A DNA stretch of 64,000 nucleotides from Candidatus Thioglobus autotrophicus (GTDB lineage: Bacteria > Pseudomonadota > Gammaproteobacteria > PS1 > Pseudothioglobaceae), in contig NZ_CP010552.1 of NCBI RefSeq assembly GCF_001293165.1, forward strand, positions 186,001 to 250,000. Reading direction: 5' to 3'. The translations under genes were made by a program, and so were the position numbers. This document shows positions 51,152 through 61,267 of the stretch, in pieces (position 1 is the stretch's first letter; every line of letters begins with the position of its first letter). The notes beneath the pieces are model-generated. The model did not search any database. It was given only the letters and a program-made list of their open reading frames with translations, and had not been told where the DNA came from.

Positions 51152-51781
51152 ATGATTGATATTCAAACACTATTAATTTATGCTATTCCTGTTTTATTTG
51201 CCATTACCGTGCACGAGACTGCGCACGGCTGGGTTGCTTCCTTATTGGGCGATCATAGTGCCAGAATGCTGGGGCGATTAACACTTAATCCCATCAAGCA
51301 CATTGATCTAGTGGGTACACTTGTTGTGCCGGCTTTTTTGTACTTTACGGCAGGCTTTATCTTTGGCTGGGCCAAGCCGGTACCCATTAACTATAGAGCG
51401 CTCCGATCTCCTAAGCAAGACATGCTATGGGTGGCCATTGCTGGACCGGTGAGTAATTTTATAATGGCGGCCGCCTGGCTTATTACGCTCTTTATGGCTA
51501 TGAATATCGGATCGCAATTTTTGGCAGATATGGCGCAAGTAGGTATTCAAATAAATTTACTACTTGCCGTACTCAACCTACTACCTTTGCCACCTCTTGA
51601 TGGAGGTCGTGTCGTGAGCTCACTACTACCGCCCAAACTGGCTTACCAGTACGATCAATTAGAGCCTTATGGATTATTTATCTTACTAGGTTTGCTGTTT
51701 TTAGGTATTTTTCAAAGTGTTATTTTGCCGATTGTAAAATTCATTCAACAGTGGGCTTATACTTTAGTGGGACTCATCTAG
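51152..51781 (+). CDS. Site-2 protease (M50) family membrane metalloprotease
   Basis: 209 residues with five or six spans. The zinc site is HETAH in [17 protein letters not shown] with the third ligand Asp in [25 protein letters not shown] is typical. The compact form resembles the YwhC/RseP-related subgroup with no PDZ domain. Substrate unknown. Divergent from proS across ~57 bp; converges on selO. Confidence 0.9.
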   Translation: MIDIQTLLIYAIPVLFAITVHETAHGWVASLLGDHSARMLGRLTLNPIKHIDLVGTLVVPAFLYFTAGFIFGWAKPVPINYRALRSPKQDMLWVAIAGPVSNFIMAAAWLITLFMAMNIGSQFLADMAQVGIQINLLLAVLNLLPLPPLDGGRVVSSLLPPKLAYQYDQLEPYGLFILLGLLFLGIFQSVILPIVKFIQQWAYTLVGLI

Positions 51782-51783
51782 AA

Positions 51784-53157
51784 TTACGAAGAGCAACTAA
51801 CACTCAACCCTTGTGCCCAATCTGGCGCCTCTTGGGTGTAATCATCAAAACCTGAGTACTCTTCAAAGGGATTACTAAGTAAATCAAACAAGGTCGTAAT
51901 TTTATCGTAGCGCTTCTGGTCTTCAGCTTCTCGAATGGCTTCTTCTGCTAAATAATTACGCAAAATAAACCTTGGGTTGATGCTATTCATTAGTGCCACT
52001 CTTTGGCTGGATTTTTCCTCAGTAAGGCGCTGATCATATAAAGATAGCCAGCTTGAAAAATGTGCATCAGTGGATAATTGCTCCAGATCTGCCAAGCCTC
52101 TTAAAGCGTTAGTATAGTCTTTTTTATGTTTGCGTAATAATTCGAGAAATTGATTAATTAACTGATGATCTCCCTCATGTTGCTGAGTGAGACCAAACTT
52201 TTGTCGCATTAAAGATGAATAGGTTTTGATAAGCTGTGGCTCGTAAGCTTGCAAAATAGTCTTTGCCTGTTTAGCATCGATCAAACTTGATAAGGCTTCA
52301 GCCAAACGTGTTAAATTCCACAGACCAATACCAGGCTGTTGATCAAAACTATAGCGCCCTTCATGGTCTGAATGGTTGCAAATAAACTGAGGATCATAGC
52401 TTTCTAAAAACCCAAAAGGTCCGTAATCGATAGTAAGACCTAATATAGACATGTTGTCAGTATTCATCACCCCATGTGCAAAACCCTGCGCTTGCCAAGA
52501 GGCAATCATCACTGCAGTTCTTTTAACTACTTCCATTAAAAGATCAACATACTTGTGTGGCCCTGATAATTCTGAAAAATGATGCCCAATGACAAAATCA
52601 GCCAATTTTTTAACCTGTGCGGTTTGACCACGTGAAGCGAATAATTCAAAATGACCAAAGCGAATATGCGAGGGGGCTACACGCATAACAATAGCGCCCA
52701 TTTCCAAATTTTCTCGATACACCTCAGTTGAGCTACCAACTAGTGTGAGTGCTTTTGTTGTCGCAATATTAAGCCCTTGCATAGCCGCTGAGCATAGATA
52801 TTCACGAATAGAAGATCGTAATACCGCTCGACCATCTCCTTGGCGTGAATAAGGCGTTATTCCTGCGCCTTTGAGCGATAACTCTTGAAGGTTAACTTGA
52901 CCAATTAAGCACGAACGTCCATCACCCAACTGCGGATTAAAATAGCCAAATTGGTGGCCTGCATAGATGCTCGCAATCGGCGGGGTGTTTTCAAATTTCT
53001 GTTCCCCTGTGCTAATCTTTACCAGCTGTTCATCTGTTAATGACAAGTCTAGCTCAGTATACAGCTGAGTATTTTTATGAATTAAAAACGGATTGTCTAA
53101 AGATTGCGTGTGTATGAGTGTTGAGAAATCAGCGCCAAGTTTAGCAAAATCAAGCAT
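51784..53157 (-). CDS. selO: Protein adenylyltransferase SelO (YdiU)
   Basis: 457 residues of the SelO pseudokinase family, which AMPylates protein targets. IYAGHQFGYFNPQLGDGRSCLIGQV, LSLKGAGITPYSRQGDGRAVLRSSIREYLCS, and AHGVMNTDNMSILGLTIDYGPFGFL contain the atypical ATP-binding and catalytic regions. It ends VSCSS, matching the C-terminal Cys motif of the family. Linked to redox stress. Five bases from gatB. Confidence 0.92.
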   Translation of the reverse strand: MLDFAKLGADFSTLIHTQSLDNPFLIHKNTQLYTELDLSLTDEQLVKISTGEQKFENTPPIASIYAGHQFGYFNPQLGDGRSCLIGQVNLQELSLKGAGITPYSRQGDGRAVLRSSIREYLCSAAMQGLNIATTKALTLVGSSTEVYRENLEMGAIVMRVAPSHIRFGHFELFASRGQTAQVKKLADFVIGHHFSELSGPHKYVDLLMEVVKRTAVMIASWQAQGFAHGVMNTDNMSILGLTIDYGPFGFLESYDPQFICNHSDHEGRYSFDQQPGIGLWNLTRLAEALSSLIDAKQAKTILQAYEPQLIKTYSSLMRQKFGLTQQHEGDHQLINQFLELLRKHKKDYTNALRGLADLEQLSTDAHFSSWLSLYDQRLTEEKSSQRVALMNSINPRFILRNYLAEEAIREAEDQKRYDKITTLFDLLSNPFEEYSGFDDYTQEAPDWAQGLSVSCSS

Positions 53158-53161
53158 CCTC

Positions 53162-54592
53162 TTAGCTTAGCTTTTCTCTAAGCAATTGGTTGAGTAATTT
53201 TGGATTTGCTTTACCTTGTGAGGCTTTCATGGCTTGACCGACAAAAAACCCTAAAATCTTTTCATTGCCTGATTTAAACTGCTCAACTTGAGGGGTGTTA
53301 TTAGCAATAATTTCATCAATAATTACCTCAATTGCACCCATATCAGTTACTTGCTTAAGGCCTTTAGACTCAATAATATCATCAGCAGAACCTTCACCCG
53401 ACCACATCGCTTTAAAAACATCTTTAGCGATTTTTCCAGAAATTGTATCATCACCAATACGTGCAATTAATTGTGACAAATCTTGCGCTGATACAGGAGA
53501 GTCTTCAATATCCAGCTGATTTTTATTGAGTGAAGCAGACAACTCACCCATCACCCAATTGGCGCATAATTTGGCATTTTTTGCATTATCTTGCAACATA
53601 ATTTCAAAATAATCTGCCAACGACTTTTGTGATGTTAGTATATCTGCGTCATATTCGTTCAATCCCAATTCAGCAATAAAGCGTGCTTTTTTCTCAACAG
53701 GAAGCTCAGGCAAGCTAGCTTTAATAGAGCTCATCAGCTCATCGGTAATTTCCACGGGTAATAAATCAGGGTCTGGGAAGTAGCGATAATCATTCGCCTC
53801 TTCTTTCGAGCGCATAGAGCGTGTTTCATGCTTAACCGCATCATACAAACGTGTCTCTTGCACCACCGAACCACCCTCTTCTAAAATATCTTGCTGACGC
53901 TCTACTTCTAAATTAATAGCGCGTTCTAAAAATTTGAATGAGTTAATGTTTTTAAGCTCTGCTCGTGTACCTAGTTTTTCTTGACCCATAGGACGAAGCG
54001 ACACATTGGCATCGCAACGAAATGAGCCTTCTTGCATATTGCCATCACAAATACCAATATATTGTACTAAAGCATGAATTTTCTTAGCATAGGCAACCGC
54101 CTCTTTGGCACTGCGCATATCAGGCTCTGATACAATTTCAAGTAGTGGCGTGCCTGCACGGTTTAAATCAATCGCACTAAATTCATTAAACATGTCATGG
54201 ACTGATTTACCCGCATCTTCTTCTAAATGGGCACGTGTTACACCTACAATTTTTGTCGTTTCACCAACGCTAATCTCAATTTCACCTTCACCAACAATGG
54301 GTAAATCCATTTGTGAGATTTGATAACCCTTAGGCAGATCAGGATAGAAGTAGTTTTTTCGATCAAAAATATTACGCTGATTAATATGAGCGTTAACTGC
54401 TAAGCCAAACTTAATTGCCTTGTTAACCGCCTCAACATTTAACACCGGTAGCACACCGGGCAAGCCTAAATCAACCGCACAAGCTTGAGAGTTTGGCGCT
54501 TGACCAAACTGCGTACTGGCAGATGAAAAAATCTTAGATTTAGTGCTTAACTGGGCATGAATTTCCAAACCAATAACTGTTTCCCATTCCAT
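53162..54592 (-). CDS. gatB: Aspartyl/glutamyl-tRNA amidotransferase subunit B
   Basis: 476 residues. GatB transfers ammonia to Asp- or Glu-charged t[16 protein letters not shown]-like start ([17 protein letters not shown]), [26 protein letters not shown] and a YqeY-like tail. The ATG at 54592 is the family start; the 32-codon extension upstream runs into gatA. One base separates it from gatA, giving gatC-gatA-gatB in one operon. Confidence 0.96.
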   Translation of the reverse strand: MEWETVIGLEIHAQLSTKSKIFSSASTQFGQAPNSQACAVDLGLPGVLPVLNVEAVNKAIKFGLAVNAHINQRNIFDRKNYFYPDLPKGYQISQMDLPIVGEGEIEISVGETTKIVGVTRAHLEEDAGKSVHDMFNEFSAIDLNRAGTPLLEIVSEPDMRSAKEAVAYAKKIHALVQYIGICDGNMQEGSFRCDANVSLRPMGQEKLGTRAELKNINSFKFLERAINLEVERQQDILEEGGSVVQETRLYDAVKHETRSMRSKEEANDYRYFPDPDLLPVEITDELMSSIKASLPELPVEKKARFIAELGLNEYDADILTSQKSLADYFEIMLQDNAKNAKLCANWVMGELSASLNKNQLDIEDSPVSAQDLSQLIARIGDDTISGKIAKDVFKAMWSGEGSADDIIESKGLKQVTDMGAIEVIIDEIIANNTPQVEQFKSGNEKILGFFVGQAMKASQGKANPKLLNQLLREKLS

Positions 54593-54593
54593 G

Positions 54594-56042
54594 TTAATCC
54601 TCCTGTGGCATCTGCTGATGCCAATCAGTTTGCTGTTGGAACTGGTGGGCAATATTAAGTAATTTTGATTCAGACCAATAGTTACCAATCAGCTGTAAGC
54701 CAACTGGCAGTTTGTCGGAGAATCCTGCTGGGATGCTCATACCTGGAAGGCCTGCAAGATTTGCACTGAGTGTATAAATATCGGCCAAATACATAGATAC
54801 TGGGTCTTTTACTGAGCCCAAATCAAATGCGGTTGTTGGCGATACAGGCCCCATAATAACGTCAACTTCGCCAAAGGCTTTTTTAAAGTCCTCACTAATG
54901 AGATGGCGTGTTTTTTGTGCCTTTAAATAATAAGCGTCGTAATAACCTGCTGACAAAGCATAAGCGCCAATCATAATTCGGCGTTTAACTTCAGCGCCAA
55001 AAGCCTCTGAACGTGAGCGTAAATACAAATCTTCTAAATTTTTAGGATTGTCACAACGATAGCCATAACGCACACCATCAAGTCGCGACAGATTTGATGA
55101 GCACTCACAAGGCGCCACAATATAATAAGTAGGAATAGCGTAAGCAGAATTAGGCAGGGAAATTTCTTTAACTATTGCACCCATGGCTTCAAACTCTTTG
55201 ACTGCATTCATGACTTGAGTGGCCACTTCATCATCCAAACCTTCAGAGAAAAACTCCTTAGGCAGGCCGATGGTTAAACCCTTGATGGAATCATTTAAAT
55301 TGGCCGTGTAATCAGGCACTGCTTGCTCAGCAGAGGTTGAGTCTTTTTCATCAAAACCAGCCATGACATTAAGAACAATCGCTGCATCCTGCGCTGTTTT
55401 GGTCATTGGTCCTGCTTGATCTAAGCTGGAAGCGTATGCAATCATGCCGTATCTTGAGACGCGGCCGTAAGTCGGCTTGAGCCCTGTAATGCCACACAAG
55501 CTAGCAGGCTGACGAATAGAACCACCGGTATCTGTACCTGTGGCAAAACAACTTAAGCCGCCTGCGACGGCAGCTGCCGAGCCGCCCGATGAGCCACCTG
55601 GAATTTTATCGGCATTCCACGGATTTTTAACGGCGCCATAAAACGAGTTTTCGTTACTCGATCCCATGGCAAATTCATCCATATTAGCCTTACCCAGCAT
55701 AACTGTGTCAGCTTGATTCAGTTGATGAGAAACTGTCGCGTCATAAGGTGAGATAAAATTATCCAGCATTTTAGAGCCGGCTGAGGTTTTAACGCCTTGC
55801 GTACAAAAAATATCTTTGTGCGCATAGGGAATGCCTGTCAGAATATTAGCACTACCTGCTGCGATTTTTTCGTCAGCCGCTTGTGCTTGGCTCATGGCTA
55901 ACTCGTCAGTCACCGTAATAAAGGCGTTTAAATCTGAGCGCTTAATGCGATCTAAATAATGCTGAGTAATTTCTACCGATGAAAATTCTTTATCTTTAAG
56001 GCCTTGCGCAAGCTCGGCAATGGTTTTTTTATGAATACTCAT
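54594..56042 (-). CDS. gatA: Aspartyl/glutamyl-tRNA amidotransferase subunit A
   Basis: 482 residues, amidase-signature glutaminase. Catalytic Lys in YAHKDIFCT, cis-Ser and nucleophile Ser in [14 protein letters not shown] and [15 protein letters not shown]. Start ATG at 56042, two bases after the gatC stop; an in-frame TTG at 56051 is unlikely. Provides ammonia to GatB. Confidence 0.96.
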   Translation of the reverse strand: MSIHKKTIAELAQGLKDKEFSSVEITQHYLDRIKRSDLNAFITVTDELAMSQAQAADEKIAAGSANILTGIPYAHKDIFCTQGVKTSAGSKMLDNFISPYDATVSHQLNQADTVMLGKANMDEFAMGSSNENSFYGAVKNPWNADKIPGGSSGGSAAAVAGGLSCFATGTDTGGSIRQPASLCGITGLKPTYGRVSRYGMIAYASSLDQAGPMTKTAQDAAIVLNVMAGFDEKDSTSAEQAVPDYTANLNDSIKGLTIGLPKEFFSEGLDDEVATQVMNAVKEFEAMGAIVKEISLPNSAYAIPTYYIVAPCECSSNLSRLDGVRYGYRCDNPKNLEDLYLRSRSEAFGAEVKRRIMIGAYALSAGYYDAYYLKAQKTRHLISEDFKKAFGEVDVIMGPVSPTTAFDLGSVKDPVSMYLADIYTLSANLAGLPGMSIPAGFSDKLPVGLQLIGNYWSESKLLNIAHQFQQQTDWHQQMPQED

Positions 56043-56043
56043 C

Positions 56044-56331
56044 TTATTCAATCACCGTTGGCACTAAATAATGCTTATTGCCCGTTTTTGGGGCAATAGA
56101 TTGAAATAAGTCTGACTGATCATGCTCGCTCACGACGTCTGCACGCAGGCGCTGAGTCATATGTAGCGGATGAGCCATAGGCTCAATGCCGTCTGTGTTA
56201 ATAGTGCCTAGCTGCTCAGCCAAACCCAGAATGGCATTTAAATCTTTGGTGTTATCTTGTAGTTCAGCAGCGCTTAATGACAAGCGCGCTAAATAAGCAA
56301 TTTGAGTAACTTGCTGTTCAGACAACGACAT
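56044..56331 (-). CDS. gatC: Aspartyl/glutamyl-tRNA amidotransferase subunit C
   Basis: 95 residues. Starts [20 protein letters not shown] and contains [22 protein letters not shown], the typical GatC pattern that stabilises the A-B interface. First gene of the gatCAB run, with the coiled-coil membrane gene two bases upstream on the same strand. The presence of GatCAB implies transamidation for Asn-tRNA and/or Gln-tRNA. Confidence 0.95.
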   Translation of the reverse strand: MSLSEQQVTQIAYLARLSLSAAELQDNTKDLNAILGLAEQLGTINTDGIEPMAHPLHMTQRLRADVVSEHDQSDLFQSIAPKTGNKHYLVPTVIE

Positions 56332-56333
56332 AA

Positions 56334-56918
56334 TTATAACATTGGAATCTTGTTAAAGATTCTAAGTGGCTTAGAGAATGAAGAGCGTAGCATGTTTAGA
56401 TCACGCTGCATCCATTGCATAGAATCTTGCATGGTTGTCATGTTTTTATTCATCTCTTCCATGTTAATTAACATTGGCTCTAACGAATCCATCTTCACAC
56501 TAACGTGCGTTAAATCAACCGCAATAGAATCTAATGCATTTAGTTTTAATGCGATGACATCCATGTTTTTATCAACTTTTGAAAAGCTCTTCTGCATTTG
56601 TGCCACTGAGGTTGTCATTTGATTAACATTATTTGAAAGCTTTTCAATACTAGCAACCATGGATGACATATTGCCACCCATGTTAGGATCCATAGAGTTA
56701 GCAAGGCGTGTCATATCGCTGGTGATTGAGTAAATGACGATAAAAAATCCCATGATGATCGCACTAAACACTGCCAAAGCAGGTAGGAACATGCGCTCAA
56801 ATTTTGAATCAGTACGCTTATCTGCATTCTCAAGCATTTTTTCCAAATCGGAAATACTCGATGTAATCATTACCTCATCATCTTTAATAGATTCTGGTTT
56901 TTGCTTGCTGTCTGTCAT
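56334..56918 (-). CDS. Bitopic membrane protein with coiled coil, unknown function
   Basis: 194 residues, not recognised. Residues 1-42 are polar and probably cytosolic, 44-67 form one hydrophobic span (LPALAVFSAIIMGFFIVIYSI), and the rest is a Met/Asn-rich heptad-like region (VASIEKLSNNVNQMTTSVAQ and MDSLEPMLINMEEMNKNMT), suggesting an extended periplasmic coiled coil. It lies between aroB (upstream) and gatC (two bases downstream), so is co-transcribed with gatCAB. No signal of transfer; it could be a lineage-specific envelope scaffold. Confidence 0.75.
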   Translation of the reverse strand: MTDSKQKPESIKDDEVMITSSISDLEKMLENADKRTDSKFERMFLPALAVFSAIIMGFFIVIYSITSDMTRLANSMDPNMGGNMSSMVASIEKLSNNVNQMTTSVAQMQKSFSKVDKNMDVIALKLNALDSIAVDLTHVSVKMDSLEPMLINMEEMNKNMTTMQDSMQWMQRDLNMLRSSFSKPLRIFNKIPML

Positions 56919-56939
56919 TTTTTTACCCTTAATATGTGG

Positions 56940-58016
56940 TTAACAAAAATCCCCAATTACTTGATCTAGCTGCTCTTTTTGATAATAATCGCTTAGATAT
57001 GCCTCGCCTAATTTTTTCATTAGGATCAGTCGAATATTGCCATCAATCACTTTCTTATCAACGCTCATAGCTGATAAGAACTCAGAAGCGCTAATTTTAC
57101 CGTCTACGCTGATTGGTAAATTAGATTTTTCTAATAAATCTTGAACCTGATCGACATCTTGATGGCTTAAATCCCCTGCCAATTGCGACAACTTGGCCGC
57201 CATGAGCATGCCCACTGAAATAGCTTCGCCATGTAAAAACACGCCATAACCCAGTGTGTTTTCAATCGCATGACCAAAAGTATGACCTAAATTTAACAAG
57301 GCTCTTTTGCCTGATTCCAGCTCATCTTGTGCAACAATATTGGCCTTATCTGTACAAGATTGGTACACCGACTGAATGATTAAGTCCTTATTTCGTCGCA
57401 TTAAGTTTTGAATGTTATCTTGCAAAAATGTTAAGAAATCAGCGTTGCCTAATAAACCATATTTGATCACTTCAGCCATGCCAGCCGCATATTGTCTATC
57501 GTCCAATGTATCTAGCGTATCCACATCAATCAGCACACACTTTGGCTGATGAAAAGCGCCAATCATGTTTTTTCCTAATGGATGATTAACCCCGGTTTTA
57601 CCACCGACACTCGAATCGACTTGAGAAAGCAAGGTAGTCGGGATTTGAATAAAACTAACACCTCGTTGATAGCTGGCAGCAGCAAAGCCTGTCATATCTC
57701 CCACGACACCGCCACCCAAAGCGATTAGCGTACAAGATCGATCAAAGCGATTTTCCAATAGCGCATCAAAAATTAAGTTAACGGTATCCAGTGTTTTATA
57801 TTGCTCACCGTCAGGTAGCACTACTTGCGCTACATTCAACGAACCCAGCAGGGATTTAACTTGCTCTAAGTACAAAGGTGCAACCGTGGTATTGGTCACA
57901 ATCATCACCTGCTTTCCAGCAATATGATTGGTTAACAATTTTTCTTGATCTAACAACCCTTGGCCAATATAAATCGGATAAGACTTTTCCCCTAAATCAA
58001 GCTCTAATGTTTTCAT
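56940..58016 (-). CDS. aroB: 3-dehydroquinate synthase
   Basis: 358 residues; second step of the shikimate pathway, NAD and Zn dependent. LPDGEQYKTLDTVNLIFDALL, LGGGVVGDMTGFAAASYQRGV, zinc ligands in NLGHTFGHAIE and HGEAISVGM. One-base overlap with ileS upstream. The pathway also supplies prephenate, the cofactor source used by TrhP. Confidence 0.97.
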   Translation of the reverse strand: MKTLELDLGEKSYPIYIGQGLLDQEKLLTNHIAGKQVMIVTNTTVAPLYLEQVKSLLGSLNVAQVVLPDGEQYKTLDTVNLIFDALLENRFDRSCTLIALGGGVVGDMTGFAAASYQRGVSFIQIPTTLLSQVDSSVGGKTGVNHPLGKNMIGAFHQPKCVLIDVDTLDTLDDRQYAAGMAEVIKYGLLGNADFLTFLQDNIQNLMRRNKDLIIQSVYQSCTDKANIVAQDELESGKRALLNLGHTFGHAIENTLGYGVFLHGEAISVGMLMAAKLSQLAGDLSHQDVDQVQDLLEKSNLPISVDGKISASEFLSAMSVDKKVIDGNIRLILMKKLGEAYLSDYYQKEQLDQVIGDFC

Positions 58017-60784
58017 TAGGCAAACTCTCGTTTTTCGCCACTACCGACAACATTTTCAACACAACGACCACAAAGCTCAGTGTGCTCGGCATTCTGAGCC
58101 ACATCCTCACGATGATGCCAACAACGCACACATTTTTCATGCTTGGATTTACTCACTTCAACAAATACACCTTCGCCCGCTTCAACACTCTGTTGAGTTT
58201 TATCACTGAGTGGATGAATGCGTGCATAAGAGGTGATAAAAACAAAGCGTAGCTCATCTCCCAGTTGACTCAATGCCTGAATGGTTTTATCGTCACAATA
58301 TAGATCCACTTCTGCATCAAGCGATGAGCCGATAATCTTATCGCTACGCATGGCTTCCATTTGCTTACGAATAAATGGGTTGATATTTCTTGCGGTATCG
58401 ATCGCTGTATTTTGATAGCCTACTGATAAACCTTCATACCACTCACTCAAGAAAATACTTTGAGTTTTTTCCTCGGGCATATTCTGCCAAATTTCCTCAG
58501 CAGTAAATGATAATACAGGTGCCAGCCAATGAACCATCGCCTCCAGAATATGATTAAGCGCCGTTTGTGCACTACGCCTAGCTCTTGAATCTTCCCCAGT
58601 GGTGTATTGTCTGTCTTTAATAACATCTAAATAAAATCCACCCAAATCATTACTACAGAAATTCAAAATCAATTGAATGGCATGGTGAAAATTGTACTGC
58701 TCGTAAGCTTGCAAAATTTGTACTTGTAAATCTGCTGTTTTAGCGACAATCCACTTATCTAAATCTAGCATACTATCGGCAGTTAGCGTATGCTGCTGAG
58801 GATTAAAACCACTGGTATTTGCCAACATAAAGCGCAGCGTATTACGAATACGTCTGTACGAATCAGCGCTACGCTTTAAAATTTCATCAGAGACGGTCAT
58901 CTCACCGGTGTAATCGGTAGAGGCAATCCATAAGCGTAAAATATCAGCACCCAGATTATTAATCACTTTTTGTGGGCTCATTACATTGCCCAACGATTTG
59001 CTCATTTTCTTGCCGTCTTTATCAACTGTAAAACCGTGTGTTAGTACTTGTTTGTAGGGCGCTTTACCATTAATAGCGACTGAGGAAATAAGCGACGATT
59101 GGAACCAGCCGCGATGCTGGTCAGAGCCTTCTAGATATAAATCAGCCACATCAGATAGACCTTCTCTGGCCTTTAGAACAGCGAAATGACTCACACCAGA
59201 ATCAAACCAAACATCTAGTGTGTCAGTGGCTTTTTCATAATCATCAGCATCATCACCCAACAGCTCTTGAATGTCAGTTTCAAACCAAGCTTCAATGCCG
59301 TTTTTTTCAATCATGGCTGAAACACTAGTAAACAGCGCTTGAGTATTTGGATGTAGTTCGCCCGTTTGCTTATGAGTAAACAAAGTAATCGGCACACCCC
59401 AAAATCGTTGGCGGGAAATACACCAATCTGGGCGATTACCTACCATCAGCTCGATGCGTTTTTTACCCCAATCTGGAATCCAATCAACCTTAGGGATTTG
59501 CTCATTAACTGCATCTCTTAAGCCATTATCCTGCATAGAGACAAACCACTGTGGGGTTGCTCTAAAAATAACTGGAGTTTTATGGCGCCAACAATGCGGG
59601 TAAGAATGCATCAATGACTCATGTTTGACCAAGGCATTGTTTGATTTTAAAATCTCAATAACACTGGCATTTGCCTTAAAAATAAATTGACCAGCCAATA
59701 GCTCGGTATCTTCAAAGAACACCCCGCGACCATCCACCGGACAATTAACCGGTAAATCGTATTGTTTGCCCACAACAAAATCTTCTTGACCGTGCGCAGG
59801 CGCTGTATGCACTGCGCCCGTACCCGCATCAGTGGTGACATGATCGCCTAAAATAATTGGTACTTGTTTGTCATAAAATGGGTGCTGTACTTTCAAACCT
59901 TCTAGCTCGCTACCCGTAAACACTTGGGTGGCAACACTTGCCTCTGACTCATAGCGAGATAAAGCATCTTGGGCTAATTCTTGAGCTAATAATAGATATT
60001 CATCACCCATATCTGCCAATACATAGTTAAGCTCAGGATGTAACGCTACCGCTTCATTTGCAGGCAGTGTCCAAGGCGTTGTGGTCCAAATAACCACAAA
60101 AACAGGCTTATCGACCTTAAAAATTGCATCACCAAGAACACGGAATTTAACATCGATCGCATCTGATTGCTTGTCTTTGTATTCAACCTCAGCCTCAGCC
60201 AAAGCTGAGCCACACTCTGTACACCAATGCACAGGTTTGTAGCCTTTAGAAACATGGCCATTTTCAACAATCTTGCCCAAGGCGCGCACAATATCCGCCT
60301 CATATTGAAAATCTTTAGTTAGATATGGATTATTCCAATCGCCCAAAATACCCAAACGCTGAAAATCAAGCTTTTGTTTAGCCACTTGGGTGTCGGCATA
60401 TTTACGGCATTCTGCTCTAAAAGTATTGGCATCAATCTTGACGCCAACTTTGCCTTTTTTCTTTTCAACATTATGCTCAATCGGCAAACCGTGACAATCC
60501 CAACCCGGCACATACGGTGCATCAAAACCCGATAAAGACTTTGATTTAACAATAATATCTTTTAAAACCTTGTTAACTGCATGACCAATATGAATATCGC
60601 CGTTTGCATAAGGTGGGCCGTCATGTAGAGTGAATTTAGGCTTGCCTTGATTATGTGCTCGAATTTGAGCATACAGATCATCCTCTTGCCATTTTTTAAG
60701 AAATCCGCCCTCACGATTTGCAAGATTTGCTTTCATTGCAAACTTGGTGGCAGGCAGGTTTAAGGTGGATTTGTAATCAGACAT
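58016..60784 (-). CDS. ileS: Isoleucyl-tRNA synthetase
   Basis: 922 residues of class I IleRS. HIGH motif in [21 protein letters not shown] in [16 protein letters not shown]1 editing domain with [14 protein letters not shown] and [18 protein letters not shown], and a C-terminal zinc finger ([11 protein letters not shown] and CGRCVENV). [11 protein letters not shown] is the typical N-terminus. Two micro-protein genes lie upstream. Confidence 0.98.
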   Translation of the reverse strand: MSDYKSTLNLPATKFAMKANLANREGGFLKKWQEDDLYAQIRAHNQGKPKFTLHDGPPYANGDIHIGHAVNKVLKDIIVKSKSLSGFDAPYVPGWDCHGLPIEHNVEKKKGKVGVKIDANTFRAECRKYADTQVAKQKLDFQRLGILGDWNNPYLTKDFQYEADIVRALGKIVENGHVSKGYKPVHWCTECGSALAEAEVEYKDKQSDAIDVKFRVLGDAIFKVDKPVFVVIWTTTPWTLPANEAVALHPELNYVLADMGDEYLLLAQELAQDALSRYESEASVATQVFTGSELEGLKVQHPFYDKQVPIILGDHVTTDAGTGAVHTAPAHGQEDFVVGKQYDLPVNCPVDGRGVFFEDTELLAGQFIFKANASVIEILKSNNALVKHESLMHSYPHCWRHKTPVIFRATPQWFVSMQDNGLRDAVNEQIPKVDWIPDWGKKRIELMVGNRPDWCISRQRFWGVPITLFTHKQTGELHPNTQALFTSVSAMIEKNGIEAWFETDIQELLGDDADDYEKATDTLDVWFDSGVSHFAVLKAREGLSDVADLYLEGSDQHRGWFQSSLISSVAINGKAPYKQVLTHGFTVDKDGKKMSKSLGNVMSPQKVINNLGADILRLWIASTDYTGEMTVSDEILKRSADSYRRIRNTLRFMLANTSGFNPQQHTLTADSMLDLDKWIVAKTADLQVQILQAYEQYNFHHAIQLILNFCSNDLGGFYLDVIKDRQYTTGEDSRARRSAQTALNHILEAMVHWLAPVLSFTAEEIWQNMPEEKTQSIFLSEWYEGLSVGYQNTAIDTARNINPFIRKQMEAMRSDKIIGSSLDAEVDLYCDDKTIQALSQLGDELRFVFITSYARIHPLSDKTQQSVEAGEGVFVEVSKSKHEKCVRCWHHREDVAQNAEHTELCGRCVENVVGSGEKREFA

Positions 60785-60879
60785 TAGCGCTAAAAAGTAT
60801 AAAAACTAAAAAGCACCATTATACGTGATAGGCTTGGTTTTTTGAAAACGAAAAATAGCGATCAGCGTGCAATCACAAA

Positions 60880-60993
60880 CTACTTTTTAGATCTAAAATA
60901 AAGCTTCAAATAAATAGCCAATGCCACAGAGCTAAGCATAAAAAAGACAGCCGCCCAAAAGACACCATCTGTATTTAATTCGTTAATAGGCAT
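60880..60993 (-). CDS. Micro-membrane protein A (37 aa), previously uncalled
   Basis: MPINELNTDGVFWAAVFF... to RSKK; one span at about residues 11-32 with basic C-terminus (N-out/C-in by the positive-inside rule). It aligns without gaps to micro-protein B 61 bases upstream over M-x-x-NELNTD-x-VF. Within eight shared residues, five codons differ synonymously (for example TTA/CTT, AAT/AAC, ACA/ACC, GTC/GTG, TTT/TTC), which supports protein-level constraint. A hairpin holds part of its AGAGAG ribosome site. Function unknown; small respiratory-complex subunits are one analogy. Confidence 0.72.
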   Translation of the reverse strand: MPINELNTDGVFWAAVFFMLSSVALAIYLKLYFRSKK

Positions 60994-61001
60994 AAGCAAC
61001 T

Positions 61002-61023
61002 CTCTTGTTATTAATCACAAGAG
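61002..61023 (-). promoter_or_regulatory. Hairpin sequestering the ribosome site of micro-protein A
   Basis: CTCTTGT and ACAAGAG form a 7-bp stem with an eight-base loop. On the minus strand the 3' arm contains AAGAG of the probable Shine-Dalgarno, eight bases before the start, so folding could limit translation. Confidence 0.5.
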
Positions 61024-61054
61024 AATCATATAGGTTTATTGGGAATTTGAGGTG

Positions 61055-61177
61055 TTATTTCTTAAAGAATTTGAATCTTCTGCCAATAACAAAAATAATA
61101 AAACTAACGATCGCCAGTGCAACCATTAACAGGCTCATGTAGAACACCGTATCGGTGTTAAGTTCGTTCATAATCAT
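61055..61177 (-). CDS. Micro-membrane protein B (40 aa), previously uncalled
   Basis: MIMNELNTDTVFYMSLL... to GRRFKFFKK; one span (about residues 11-31) and a strongly basic end. A good AAGGA Shine-Dalgarno lies seven bases before the ATG at 61177 (a second in-frame ATG at 61171). Its NELNTD-x-VF segment is shared with micro-protein A. A TAGAAT -10 (61215-61210, minus) predicts a start near 61203, and a perfect 10-bp palindrome of FNR/CRP type is centred about 41.5 bases upstream of that. Probably oxygen- or redox-regulated; partner unknown. Confidence 0.75.
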   Translation of the reverse strand: MIMNELNTDTVFYMSLLMVALAIVSFIIFVIGRRFKFFKK

Positions 61178-61209
61178 TGTTGTTTCCTTTTCTTATCTTT
61201 AACAACAAC

Positions 61210-61256
61210 ATTCTATCAACAATGCAAAAATAAATATTTGACCTAAGTCAAATATT
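61210..61256 (-). promoter_or_regulatory. FNR/CRP-family-like promoter upstream of the micro-protein pair
   Basis: AATATTTGAC-CTAA-GTCAAATATT (61233-61256) is a perfect 10-bp inverted repeat containing TTGAC-N4-GTCAA, close to the FNR consensus TTGAT-N4-ATCAA. TAGAAT at 61215-61210 on the minus strand puts a predicted start at about 61203, so the dyad centre (61244.5) is at -41.5, the class II FNR position. The same stem followed by TATTTTT could also end the rluB message, so the two readings compete. Confidence 0.6.
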
Positions 61257-61267
61257 ATTAGATTAAC

